NCBI GenBank assembly: GCA_948474755.1
Contig: CAOLHI010001026.1
Location: forward strand, 248,001-312,000
Direction: 5' to 3'
From: Ctenosaura bakeri
Lineage: Eukaryota > Chordata > Lepidosauria > Squamata > Iguanidae
Length of the DNA: 64,000 nucleotides
The notes beneath the pieces are model-generated. The model worked only from the letters and a program-made list of their open reading frames with translations. It had not been told where the DNA came from and did not search any database. Every line of letters begins with the position of its first letter. Positions within the stretch are counted from its first letter, which is position 1. Positions 23,131 to 34,139 of this stretch are shown here, piece by piece. A program made the position numbers and the translations under genes.

Positions 23131-23631
23131 ATCAGAAGAATACCTCTGAAGCAACTGTAAAGCTAGAACTGAGGAATAATTGAAGAAGAATGGAAATTAA
23201 GTTGGGTGGGAACTGAGTTATAGAATGGCATAGGTAGTCACTTATTTGCTTATCCTTCAGGCAGTCATGAGCCTTACAGAATCTTGAGCCCTTTAGGTCG
23301 AAAAGCGCGCCCCCCCCCCAGTATTTTTTCCTTGTATTTTCAGAGGGTTATATGTCTATGTGTTATGGTTCTTTTTTGTTCTCCTTCTCTCCTTTTCAGT
23401 GAGTAAACTGAGGTGAGCTGCAACCAAATCCTTCGCAATCTTTTAATGTGTTGACATCTGTTCATACTGTGCTAGGAACATAGATGATTAAGTGAAAAGT
23501 TTTCCTCAGCCTCACTCCCATTTCATTTTCTCTTTAGCTTCTCCCTCTATCTTTCCCTTCCATTCTGTTTTTCATGTATCCCCTACTTCAATCATTTACA
23601 TGCTTTGAGGGCTTTGGTAATACTGAAGCTA
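23131..23631. other. No gene recognised
   Basis: This spacer has a C homopolymer (about 23310-23321) next to gcgcg. Nothing else was recognised. Confidence 0.4.
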
Positions 23632-23882
23632 TTAGAATCATAGAGTTGGAAGAGACCACAAGGGCCATCCAGTCCAACTCCCTGCTATGCAGGAACACCC
23701 ATCAAAGCATTCCCAACAGATGGCCATCCAGACTCTGCTTAAAAACTTCCAAAGGAGGAGACTTCACCACACTCCGAGGCAGCATATTCCACTGCCAGAC
23801 AGCTCTGACCATCAGGAAGTTCTTCCTGAGGTTCAGGTGGAATCTCCTTTCCTGCAGCTTGAATCGATTGCTCCTTGTTCTA
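23632..23882 (-). mobile_element. CR1 LINE 3' end, antisense, left part
   Basis: The start ttagaatcatagagttggaa and the run agaccacaagggccatccag are the CR1 3' terminus in antisense. The block continues to ctccttgttcta, where a MITE interrupts it. The sequence resumes exactly at 25144 (ctagtctctggagcagtgga). A 151-codon plus-strand ORF across it is an antisense by-product. Confidence 0.9.
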
Positions 23883-25143
23883 CTGCCTTTTCACACCTTA
23901 CCTTTTCACGGAAGTGGTATTACTTCCGGTATGGCACCCTGGGTAAGGACGCCCAGATATCATTTTGATATCAAACAATTCGGCCCTAGCTGGACTGGCT
24001 TGCAGTTACCACACTCCATATGTTTGTGAGGTCCTCCGGACAAGCACGGACATGAGTGCGGCCACAAATGGTTTTACATTCCAGACTCTATTGAGGCCAG
24101 CAGCCTAAACTCCGCTCCCATCTTCAGGGGACTTCCAGCCGCAAACTCCACAATAGCCGGATGGCTCTCAGCCGAGCTACTCTTTTATGTTGGGCCATCA
24201 GTGTCCCAGCCATGCTATTGTCTTCAAACGCAAATCCAATCATGTTAAACTTGACTTTTCCAAATCCTTTGTCCAGCACCAGGCTTGCCTTTTGTCCTCA
24301 CCTGGCTTGCCATAGCCAAAAGGCACAAACTCCCCTATAAAAACCCCTCACTTTCAAACTGTCTTCGGACGGCCATCCCGCCTTGCTGCCGGTTGTCTAA
24401 GGGACTCCCCTCAGCTCCCCAGGCTGAGCTTTCTTCCCCAGAACCCCTCTTCTCTCCAGGACTACGAGACAGGTCGTATTGCCTTTCCCAAACAAACCTC
24501 CGTTTCTATTTCTCAGCTAGTTAGTTTATGTTTTGTCCTTCGTGTTTTTGTCTTTAATAAAGAATTGTCTGTTATTTGGAAAACCTTGTCTAGCTGCTCT
24601 CTGACCCGCCGCTGTATACATTGGGTTTAAAGATCCTTGCAAAGTTACCCTGCCTCTCGCTAGCTAAAAGAGTGTTCCAACTAATTTCCTCAATTTGGTA
24701 TTTTATTTGGCAATCTGGGCGCCCCTCCCAGGACCTCCCAAAACACAGGGTAACAGTGGGGGGCAGCACTCGCACAAGAAGCCTCAGCAAGAAAGCTGCC
24801 ACTTCCCTGCTGCTTCAGTTCTGCAGTAGCTTCCTGGTCGCATGAACGCCCCGCCCCTTCCTACTGCAGCACAATCTGGGAATTGCAGGCTAGCGCTGAG
24901 GCAGGAAGCACAACCGGCCCGGCTCCTGACACACCGCACACCAGGTAAGTGCGCGCAGGCCCCGGGAGCATTGCGCTACTGTGCACCATTTTCAGCTTTA
25001 AGCTGGAAATGAAAAGGTGCTGCGCGGTCCGCGTCAGGCCCTTAAGCATCATGTAAATGGGAGTGCATCATGCAGACTGCTCCTCCCATTTACACAACAC
25101 TCAAGGAGCCCTCTCACTTTAGAAACACCGTGCAAAAAGGGCC
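23883..25143. mobile_element. MITE family C, copy 1, split by an LTR
   Basis: The ends are CTGCCTTTTCACACC and ...GTGCAAAAAGGGCC. The 3-bp duplication cta flanks it (23880-23882 and 25144-25146), which the uninterrupted CR1 sequence confirms. Excluding the LTR, the unit is about 420 bp and CpG-rich. It lies in the opposite orientation to copies at 35431 and 43373. An internal terminus-like motif (caccaggtaagtgcgcgcag, 24940-24959) is also present. Confidence 0.85.
23918..24755 (+). mobile_element. Solo LTR, copy 3 of 4, inside MITE C
   Basis: The start is TATTACTTCCGG (a mutated TGTTAC-type end) and the end is GGGTAACA, with agtgg at 23913-23917 and at 24755-24759 as the likely 4-5-bp duplication. 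It has a TATA box (cctataaaaacccc, about 24333-24346) and a poly(A) signal (AATAAAG, 24555-24561). A U5 segment, tgtatacattgggtttaaag, is shared with copy 4. The terminal TGTTAC/GTAACA pair and short duplication suit a gypsy or gamma-type ERV. No internal genes survive. Confidence 0.85.
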
Positions 25144-25320
25144 CTAGTCTCTGGAGCAGTGGAAAACAAGCCGGCTCCCTCCTCGAGATGGCATCTCTTC
25201 AAATATTTAAACATGGCCATCATGTCCTCTCTCAACTTTCTCTTCTGCAGACCAAACATCCCCAGCTCCCTAAGCTGGTCCTCATAGGGCATGGCTTTCA
25301 GACTCCAAAGATTCATTTAG
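25144..25320 (-). mobile_element. CR1 LINE, right part, antisense
   Basis: This is the continuation of the 23632-23882 copy: ctagtctctggagcagtgga, then tcttcaaatatttaaacatg and ctcagctccctaagct-type text. Similarity ends near 25320. Confidence 0.85.
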
Positions 25321-26960
25321 CTAAACCATGCCCTTCCCATGTCTATTCACATATAAATCCCACTGAACCCCTTGGTGATCCATTGTGTAATCCTAAGTGT
25401 GTTTATTATTACCTACACAAAGCTAGACATTTGAATGATTAAATGGAAAGCTTTTCTTACATAAACATCCGCTATGCCATTCTCTATTGTCTTGTCCCTC
25501 CCCCCTCTCTCCCCTCCTCTCCCATGTCTCCCATTATGCTTTTCAACATTCCCTCCCCCTCTCCCAAGTAGATCATGTACTTTTCAAGTTTTGGAAAGGC
25601 TAAAGCCTGGAGCCAAAGGATGCAGATAGCTAAATTCACAACCTCTGCTCCCACCCTATGCTTTTTTCTTTTCGAAAGAAATTGCAAGTCGCATCAAATG
25701 ATATAAGCAGAACACATGCTCTACCACAGATTTTTGCAAATGATGCTTCTTGAGAGGGAGGGGGTGGCAGAAGGGATACACTAATTTACTTTTGCAGAAA
25801 GATGTTTTATATATGCATAGAGGCCATTCAAAACATTTTGGGCTAAGAATTCTCTATTCTTGCTTCACTGACTATAACCAGCTAAAATTTCTGCATTTGC
25901 AGTGGAGCCATATCCTGTAACTGAAACTGACACATCATTCTTTCATAAGCTTTAACATCACTGCTTGTTAATCTTTAATTAAAAGATATTTGAGGAGCAG
26001 AAAGAAAGGTATCCAGCATAAGACTGGGAGTGGGTATAAAGAAGATAAAATTACGAAGCAATGCAGCAAATTGAATGGGTTGTAATTAGACAGGTTATAA
26101 GATGAGATGCCATTGTTTAGGTCTTTCCTAACCTGATGATTCCCTGATGTTTTGAAACTGGTGATGTCACCAGTTATGTCAATGGAGAAAAATAAAGACA
26201 CATATACATTTTTTGCCAAGAATTCTGAAAAGCATAAAGAGAAAGCAAAATAAAAATCTATATGGATTGAAAAGGAGATGGCAAATCAGTAAGTTCTGAA
26301 AGCACTTAGGAACTCTTTATCAAGATTTGTAACCAAGACAGATTTTTAAAAATATATATAAAAATTATTTTGGACTAAATATTACTGAACTAAAACAGTA
26401 TAAATTTCAATGTTCAGTAGAGTCAAATATAAACTGTGTGTGTCAATATTAAAACTAATGAAGAAGTGAAGTTCCTGAGTTTCCAAATGAAAATTATCTT
26501 CCAGGAGAGTCAACATTGGACCTCACTTCATTACAGAAGCTTCTAATCATTATTATTTTACTTATCTCTATCCATCTACTAGCAATTCATAACAGAAATA
26601 GCCTTTTTTGTAAAAACAACAACAAAATTACATCCACAATTTTGCTCTGATTATTGCTAAAGCTCTCAAAATGAAGAAGGTAGGTTAATTAGGGGGTTTG
26701 ACCTGAAGAATCTCTCTAGAAAATAGTGTCCCTTGTGACCCACTAATTGCTGCTCAGTGTTTAGAACTGACTAGGAAGCAAAGTGTTTGATGCTGGGGCC
26801 TGGAAACAGTAAAAATCTAATACCAGATTCTGGGCTTGCAAATATATAATACTCTTTCAATAAATCATTTATTCTTGTTAGTGATCTATACATTTCCTGA
26901 ACTAAGTTTATATTTATACTGAAAAGTCACACACATATATAGTGATGATCCTATTAACCC
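25321..26960. other. AT-rich unassigned region
   Basis: Short ORFs and a pyrimidine-rich run at 25490-25565 are present. No gene or known repeat was recognised. Confidence 0.45.
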
Positions 26961-26989
26961 TTGACATGGATATACTTCCACAGTTAGAG

Positions 26990-27660
26990 TGCCTTTTGCT
27001 GATTCCACTCTTATAACACCTGGAATACCATCTCTAGTTCTGGGCACCAAAGTTCAAGAAGAATATAGACAAGCTGTAAAGTATTCATAGGAGGGCAAAC
27101 AAGAGAGTAAAAGGTCTGAAAATCAAAGTCTTTGAGATATAAGCCACTTCCTCACTACTTTTAGTGCTATTATTCCACTTTCAACATCCTGTGGAATTCT
27201 GGAGTTTGTAGTTTACTGAGGCCGTCTAAATGCCCCTCCCTAAACTGCAAACCCCAGGATTCCATACGATGTTGAAAGTGGAATAATAGCACTATAACAG
27301 TGTAGTATGGAAATGGCCACAGTTTGGGCAGATGAGTGGGCTTAACAGAGAAAAGAACATTGAGAAGTGGTATGATAATCACCATTAAATATTTGAAGGG
27401 ATATCATAACGAAGATGGAGCTATTGGTCCTGCTGTATAAAGTAGAACAGAGAACAGTGGTTTCTAATTACAAGAAAAGAGTTCACCTAAACATTAGGAA
27501 GAACTTTTTGAAGGTAAGACCTCTCTGGAGGTTCTTAAGTGAGCATGGATGAGCATCTTTTAGCAGTGCTTTAGTTGTGTATTCTTGCATGGCAGGGGAT
27601 TGGACTAGATGGCTTTTGTATTCCATTCCAGCTCTATGATCCTATGAGTCTATGATCCTA
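26990..27660 (+). mobile_element. CR1 LINE 3' end, sense, split by a MITE
   Basis: Sense CR1 blocks include tctagttctgggcaccaaag, ccattaaatatttgaaggga, attaggaagaactttttgaa and tgcatggcaggggattggac. The copy ends with the terminal tatgatccta repeats at 27640-27660. It is interrupted by MITE A at 27142-27318. Confidence 0.85.
27142..27318. mobile_element. Palindromic MITE, family A, copy 2, inside CR1
   Basis: The ends are a degraded GCCACTTCCTCAC and ...GTATGGAAATGGCC. Inner inverted pairs include actttcaacatcctgtgga and its complement. A short internal deletion removes one arm segment. Confidence 0.8.
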
Positions 27661-28105
27661 TTATTATGTCACCTTTTTCTTCCTTCAAATAACTTCTCAA
27701 AAGCAATTTTTATCAGGACATATTTGTCATAGTCCCATGCCCCACTAGTCTTAATCATAAAGACTAGTATATGTAACTGATATAAATGCACATTATTAGA
27801 TTGTTATCCTGTCTTCATTGCCTTTCTTCATCTGTTTGCTCCCCATGTCAGATTTCAGATCATAACTTCCTCATGGAGGGGGCCTTTCTTTTTATACTAT
27901 GGGTTGGATCCAGAGTTCCCATAAACTAAACTCACTCATTGTAATAAAATTAATGCTGTAAGAAGTAGAACAGTAATTGTTGTTTACTTCCTTCCTGTGA
28001 AAGATCAAGAAAAGTAACAATGAAATTAAAAAAGAAGTACACATTTTTTTAAAGGAAATTGTTTAATTAAAAGCAAACAACTTTATACGAGTTAGCAATT
28101 TTTCA
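27661..28105. other. No gene or repeat recognised
   Basis: AT-rich spacer. Confidence 0.4.
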
Positions 28106-28108
28106 AAG

Positions 28109-28288
28109 GTAATACTTCCGCACTACAATATTATAGTGATATTATTCCTATGGAATCCTGGGGTTTGCAGTTTAGGAAGGGGCATTTAGAATTCTCAGCC
28201 AGAAAACTCTTTGGCCTCAGTAAACTACAAACCCCAGGGTGTTGAAAGTGGAATAATAGCACTATAATAGTGTAGTGCGGAAATGGCC
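28109..28288. mobile_element. Palindromic MITE, family A, copy 3
   Basis: The left end is degraded (ggtaatacttccgcactaca) and the right end is intact (gtagtgcggaaatggcc). The left arm has lost its actttcaac segment. Confidence 0.8.
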
Positions 28289-28370
28289 TCAGTTTAACTT
28301 CCAGAGGTCTTCCTGAATAAAACAACATTCACCTGCCAGTATGAGGATGACAAGAAGGGGGGCATTTTCT

Positions 28371-28540
28371 GCACTAGACTGTTATAGCACTATCATTCCA
28401 CTTTCAGCATCCTGTGGAATCCTGGGGTTTGCAGTTCAGGGAGGGGCCAGACAGCCCCTCCCTGAACTGCAAACCTCAGGATTCCATAGGAAGTTGAAAG
28501 TGGAATGACAGCGCTATAACAGTCTAGTGCAGAAATGACC
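28371..28540. mobile_element. Palindromic MITE, family A, copy 4 (near-perfect hairpin)
   Basis: The two halves are almost exact complements, about 80 bp each: gcactagactgttatagcac against gctataacagtctagtgc, and caggggaggggccagacag centre text. It is the youngest-looking family A copy and lies only about 80 bp from copy 3. Confidence 0.85.
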
Positions 28541-29432
28541 AGGGACTAGTCTTTGGGGTTCAAAGCACTATACTGCCACTGCTCAGTTATGGCTGGTTTT
28601 AGCATGTTTTTGCATGTGTTGTTTTTAAAAGCAGCAGTCCGTATTTTGACTATCAATGAACAGAGAACAGGAGTTTGTAATGCCATTGTTTACAGACTGA
28701 GCACTAATTTGGGTTATATTTTGCAAAATTCAAGCCCTTGAAGCCAGAATAGGAGTGGGCATCTGTGGGAAGGTCAGAAAGCCATTTTGGGTCTTCCCAT
28801 AACATGTGGGCTGCACCCACCATATTATTATGCTATGTTCCAATTTGTTTTCAGGTGGCATGGTGTGGTCACTCAAGAGAAGGAATGGGGTGCCTGCCAC
28901 CATCACTGGTCAGGTAGAGGACTCACCCAGTTGAAGGCCTGTCCAAACATCAGCAAAGAAGGGAGATGGTACCCAGAGTGGAAGTCAGCACACATTATGC
29001 TCCTCTAACACTGGCCACTAGAAGAGAATGGAGGCCATGGAAGCAGTGCAAGGACAGGAATAGCGAGCAGGAACTTTAAAATTATGGAAGAAGCAGGATA
29101 GCGAGAAGCAAATGGAGATGGGTTAGTGAGGAATGACAAGGAAGTAGGAAAAGGAAAATATGACACATGGCAGTAAAGGGAAGAGAGAAACTGACAAGAG
29201 GTCCTTTGAGTAATAATCCTCTGCTTGACAGCAAGAATGGCTGGACTTGCTTTGGAGCAAGGAATAAGAAAGAATAACCCCAGTTTCTCAAGGTACAACT
29301 GAATTTACTTTAGAGGTTTTGTTTATTTTATTTTTTGGAACTCACACATGAGGAAATGATGGAATCTCAGCAGAAAGCTGTCCCAGTCCTGGGATGGGAG
29401 TGGAGAGGATCAGAAGTAAAGCCTGAAACTCT
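28541..29432. other. No gene recognised
   Basis: Purine-rich segment at 29030-29280 and short ORFs only. Confidence 0.4.
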
Positions 29433-29953
29433 GGCCCTTTCCAAACGAGGCAAGGGAATTGCTCCATGCCATTACCTACCGCTTCTTCTGGGGCCGGAAG
29501 CAACACGGACTGTGCCTCAAGCCCTTCCACAGGGCTCCTCCTTGGTCCAGGGCAAATTGGACCACTGTGAGGTCTGTAGATCCGCACTGCTCCGGCTTCC
29601 AAAATGGTGGCTCCAGCTTCCAAAATGGCGGCTTCTGGTTGGTTGTGGGTCCTGACCAACCGCTGAAGCTCGCCATGCCTAAAGCCTGCCCTCCGCAGAT
29701 CGCAGGCTTGCATTGGTGCAAGCCTGCGAATCTGCAGAAGGGAGCAAGAACTCAATGGCGCATCCCAGGAAAATAAAGACCTGTTTTTTGCAGTCTTTAG
29801 AAAACATGTTGGAGGACCACTTGGGGTCGTTTTTGGAGTGGAATGAGGTGCAGATCTCCGGTAAGTAGTCTGCTCCTAGTCCGCTCCAAGGTGCAGACGA
29901 CTTCCATGAGAGGACGCACTGCCCCGTTCTAATTGCCTGGTGTGGAAAGGGCC
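29433..29953. mobile_element. MITE family B, copy 2
   Basis: The ends are GGCCCTTTCCAAAC and ...GTGTGGAAAGGGCC, with the 3-bp duplication tct at 29430-29432 and 29954-29956. The body aligns with copy 1 (gcaggcttgcattggtgcaa, ggaggaccacttggggtcgt). It has an internal 19-bp duplication around cttccaaaatggyggct at about 29597-29636. The 137-codon antisense ORF is a by-product of the GC-rich body. Confidence 0.85.
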
Positions 29954-30521
29954 TCTGCCATCTAGAGTTCTCTTTTTTAAGCTCAAAATGGCATTTGGGG
30001 GGTACTTTTTTGCATGAAGCTATAGGACCAGTCAATTCCTACTCCATCTTTAATGGAAGATGTTTTGGCGTGAAAATGCCATCCTTCAACACTTCCAGAG
30101 GCATGGTTCAGCTTCAAAACAAAGTGTATGCTCCTTCTTGCCATGAGCCTGCAAGGCAATTCCAGCTTAAGGCAACCTTATCTCATGCCCTCAACATTTC
30201 CAAAATGAAAACTTAGACATGTGTGGCCAAGTAACGTCAGAATGTAGTCAAGACTGAAAGAGTTATTAATGAGGAAGAATATACAAGCTAGAGGAGGGTG
30301 TGGCAGTTTACTTCTGCCTGAGCCTACTGGGAAGGAAAAGATTCTGTCCCTCTTTTCCTCTCCTCCCTGCTGAGTTAGTTGAGTATAAACTACTTTTGTA
30401 CTTTGAATTTAGTTCATAAGAATTGAAGTAACCTGAGAGCAAAGGTGGGGAATGGGAGGAAGAGTACCTGGGACCCTTTTAAAACAGCTGAAAAAGTAGG
30501 ACAACAAAACAGTAAGGTATG

Positions 30522-30680
30522 TGGCCACAAGGTTTTCTTGGCAAGATTAATTCAGAAGAGATTTGCCGTTGCCTTTCTCTAAGACTGAGAAAATATGCCT
30601 TGCCCAAGGTCACCCAGTGTGTTCACATGGCTGAGAGGGAATTTGAATCCTAGTCTCCTGGATTCCTAGTCCAATACTCT
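30522..30680 (-). mobile_element. tRNA-derived SINE fragment
   Basis: The antisense blocks ggttttcttggcaagattaa, gagatttgccgttgcctttc, cttgcccaaggtcacccagt and tttgaatcctagtctcctgg are recognisable. It stops against MITE A at 30682. Confidence 0.75.
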
Positions 30681-30681
30681 A

Positions 30682-30861
30682 GGCCATTTCCACACTAGGC
30701 TGTTATAGCGCTATAATTCCACTTTCAACGTTGTATGGAATCCTGGGGTTTGCAGTTTAGAGAATCGCTGGCGAGCCCCTCCTGAAACTGCAAACCCCAG
30801 GATTCCATAGGATGTTGAAAGTGGATTCATAGCACTATAACAACCTAGTGTGGAAATGGCT
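30682..30861. mobile_element. Palindromic MITE, family A, copy 5
   Basis: The ends are GGCCATTTCCACACTAGG and ...GTGTGGAAATGGCT. The inner arms ttccactttcaacgttgtat and ggatgttgaaagtgga are present. The middle (agaatcgctggcgagcccct) differs from other copies. Confidence 0.85.
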
Positions 30862-30887
30862 TCAGTTACAACTCACTGGTTCCTGCA

Positions 30888-31025
30888 TATCCTGTATGTG
30901 CCTTCCAATCGCCTGTTGACTTATGGCAACTCCATGAATTTCACAGGGTTTTCTGAGGCAAAGAATACTCAGAGGTGGTTTTGCCAGTTCCTTCCTCTGA
31001 AATATAGCTTACTGCTCCTGGTTTT
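30888..31025 (-). mobile_element. 5S rRNA-derived SINE fragment
   Basis: Antisense tail and body: gtatgtgccttccaatcgcc, tgttgacttatggcaactcc, and aggtggttttgccagttcct, ending ctgaaatatagc. The 5S head is missing. Confidence 0.7.
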
Positions 31026-33570
31026 CATTAGTAGCCTCCCATACCCTTTATGGGTTTCTTTTAAGTGAATTTAGCGGGGGGACTGTCACTCCCACAGCAA
31101 ATTCAGTAACTATAGCTAGGCAGGACCATCCAAAACAGCACCTAGTGACCCACCTTGGAGGTAGCATTTCTGCTTTCTATGAGCAATTCTTGTGTGGTTC
31201 TCCCTAATTGTGGTTGAAGCTAGAGAAATCTTGGTTATTTTAAATCTTGGTAGGTTTTATATTCCAGCTGTATAAACAGCTGGTAAGAAGGCAGGGAGTT
31301 TTCTACTGGAAACTAGTGTAAGGTCTTGAACCATACCAGGGCTTCATAGGTGCTTTTATTTTGAAATGAAATAAAATAATTGGAAGCACAAGTAAAACAG
31401 CTATTTTAAGCACATGCTTAATAAATAAAGAAATAAAAGCATGCATGCGATAATGAGGACTTTGCCTCTCACAGCTATACCATTGCAGTGTTATCAAATG
31501 TACTATGAAGGATGAAGGAAGATTCTCCATCACGGAAATTCAGGATCAAGGTATGAGAGACTTTTAGGGATTTATTTGAAACACAACTACCCTGTAGTTA
31601 TTTGTATGTAGTTAGGCTTTTAGAGAAAGAGAGGGTCACTTCTGTTACCAAAGGGAACAGTTCACTTTTCCCTAGAGTTTCTTTTCTTCCCCTCCCCAGC
31701 TCCCTTCACCCTTTGATGTATCATTTTGCCACCAGCTGAAATAATCATGTTTTGAACATGATAATAAAAAGAAAATCTAAGGATGTGTATATGTTTATCT
31801 AACACTGGACTAACCCTTAATATTCACGAACATTTTTTTTAATCCAGACATCACCCTACAGGCCTGTATGCTCTCTTTGTAGACTTCTGAAGTCTACAAA
31901 GGAGTTTCTCTTTAGCAAAGGGCTTCTTTCTGACTGCGTGAGTTATTTCATGTTCTTTTTCAGAAAACACATCCATAATTCCATTTCTTTTGGACCTAGA
32001 ACAAAGGGCTTGTGGCAAACAAAGGATGAGTGTGTGTGAATCGTTTTTCTTTCCTGATTTGTTCTTACAAAATGGTGTATGTGCACCACATTTATTAGAC
32101 CAAGACCTAATCTATTGATTCCACACCACTGCTTCTTAAACTATTTGTAAGTGAAACTGGCTGGGTTTTTTTCCCCTACTCCGCCAGGGCAGATTTTTCC
32201 CTATTAGCTACAACATTTTTTTTCTTCCCTGGAAGTTTGACTTGCATCCATTGACCAATAGACCAGATTGGTCAACAGACCACCACTTTGAGTAGCCCTG
32301 CTCTGAACTGTGAGGGCATCACTAACAGAATTATTCTTATGTTCAAACTTTACAGCCAACTACATGTTACATTAAGCATGTAGTCCAGTGTATAGTTGAG
32401 AAGTAACAAATTACAAATAAATGAATCCTTCAACTTATTAGAAATCCTGGCTAGAGCAGACCCATTGACTTAGATTAGAATTCAGTATGAAAGCTATGGA
32501 TTCATAACCTTACGTTATCGATTCATAACTGATCACAACACCTTCATATACATGCTTTGGCACTGTTGCTGTGATTATAAAAGTCCCACAGTCCTGCTTT
32601 ACTGTGCATCAGCTGCTACAATCGATGGAAGTCTGTTCTCCATTTGATCAAAGGGTAGCAGACTGACATCCCCCATGCCACCAGCGATCTCTAGTGAGAG
32701 TAAGAGTGGCAATAGAAATCCCACTTTGATTGTTGCACTGGAGATTGCTGGTGAAGGGCTGGTGGAAATATCAGCCTGCAATACTCCAATCAACAGATTT
32801 CTGTTGTTGATAGAGTCTGATGCCCAGTAAGGCAAGATCCAGGGAGTTGGGCCAGGAGATGCTCAGATCTCAGCCATAATTCTTCATTGGTGCATCAATA
32901 CTTGCTTCAGTACTTACCCTTGTTGGGATTATCAATAGAATGCAGGCCTTTGACAAATTATCTTTTCTTGTAGAGGATGTAATGATGTCATATTCCAAAA
33001 GTAACATAGTGAGTGGTAATTCAGTTACTTTTTTGCCTATAACAAATGGCATTTTCTAGTTTCTTTTTAAAGATATTTATGATATTTTTAAAGATGTTCA
33101 CCAGAATCCAAAACAACCAATGCATACTACGTAGCACCATAATGACATTGCTACATAGTAAATTCCATTATGACCACCCAAACTCCACTTAACAGTAAGC
33201 AACCACTTTAATCAACAGAGGTTCATTCCCCAGTCAATTGCGAAGAGCTTCTTGACATTCCCATCCCCTCCTGTGAGCAATCACCAGTGAGACAGGCAGA
33301 AAAAGGATCCCTGTTGCAAATCACCCTTGCACAGGAGATTGCTTGCTCCTGATTGGGGGGGGTGTTGTCAGTCAACCACTTCCCAACAGACTGGAGAATG
33401 GATCTCTTAAAATCACTAAGTGGCATTTAGAGGATTTTCCCAGTCCTTACATGCCTCCTAAACTAGGGCAGGTAGGGATTGTGAATATGTAGCAGTTGTG
33501 AATGCACAACTGTAAGCTATGCATTTGCAACTCTCAAACTGGGTTTCAGCTGTCTTTAATGGAGTCTGGA
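31026..33570. other. Unassigned region with an inverted repeat at 32679-32753
   Basis: No gene recognised. Arms caccagcgatctctagtg and cactggagattgctggtg are near-perfect complements about 40 bp apart. The bases near 33000-33060 (gtaattcagttacttttttg) resemble a gtaac-rich repeat, but I could not assign it. Confidence 0.4.
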
Positions 33571-33771
33571 TCCATTTCCGCACTACCCTGTTCTAGTGCT
33601 ATTATTATACTTTCAACCTCCTGTGGAATTCTGTGGTTTGTAGTTTACTGAGGCCAAAGAGCTCTCTAGCTAAGAATTCTAAAGGTCCCTCCCTAAACTG
33701 CAAACCCCAGGATTCCATAGAAAGTTGAAAGTGGAGTAATAGCACTATAACAGTGTAGTGTGGAAATGGCC
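33571..33771. mobile_element. Palindromic MITE, family A, copy 6
   Basis: The ends are tccatttccgcactac (first bases mutated) and ...GTGTGGAAATGGCC. The body shares taaagagctctctag-type text with copies 1 and 10. Confidence 0.8.
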
Positions 33772-34115
33772 TGATTTAAGAAACCCAAAAAAAGCTTGCT
33801 CATGTGCTCTTTTCAATATGTTTTCTGCAGCAGTACTTGAAGGCCAATACAGGAAAATCCCATTTCAGACACAGGTTTGTGCCTATGGAGATGGGAACAC
33901 TGAAATGGTAGCCCATGCCTTATTATTTTGTTCTTTGTATAGAGACTCATGGGAAGAGCTTATTGCCTCTTTATTGTTATCTCACCCAGAGCATCCAGCC
34001 AACTATTATGCAAACTCCCTCTTAAGGATTGCAATCCTGTGGTCGCATCAAAAGCAGCAAAATGTTTAGCAATTGCTGTTAAAAGAAGGACTACAGTCAA
34101 GATCTGAGTTTTCAA
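33772..34115 (+). pseudogene. LINE C-terminal domain remnant (sense copy)
   Basis: The frame reads KKACSCALFNMFSAAVLEGQ, then KIPFQTQVCAYGDGN...VAHALLFCSLYRDSWEELI. This resembles the C-terminal Cys/His segment (CxC/G...H...C) of a non-LTR retrotransposon seen repeatedly in squamates. The clade is not certain. The antisense element at 34140-35430 encodes a related C-terminus, so the two are convergent copies. Confidence 0.6.
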
Positions 34116-34139
34116 TTGTACAATTATACACACAGGCGC

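Noticed and set aside
23574..24029. 151-codon plus-strand ORF
   Set aside because: It runs through antisense CR1, across a MITE border and into an LTR, so it cannot be one gene.
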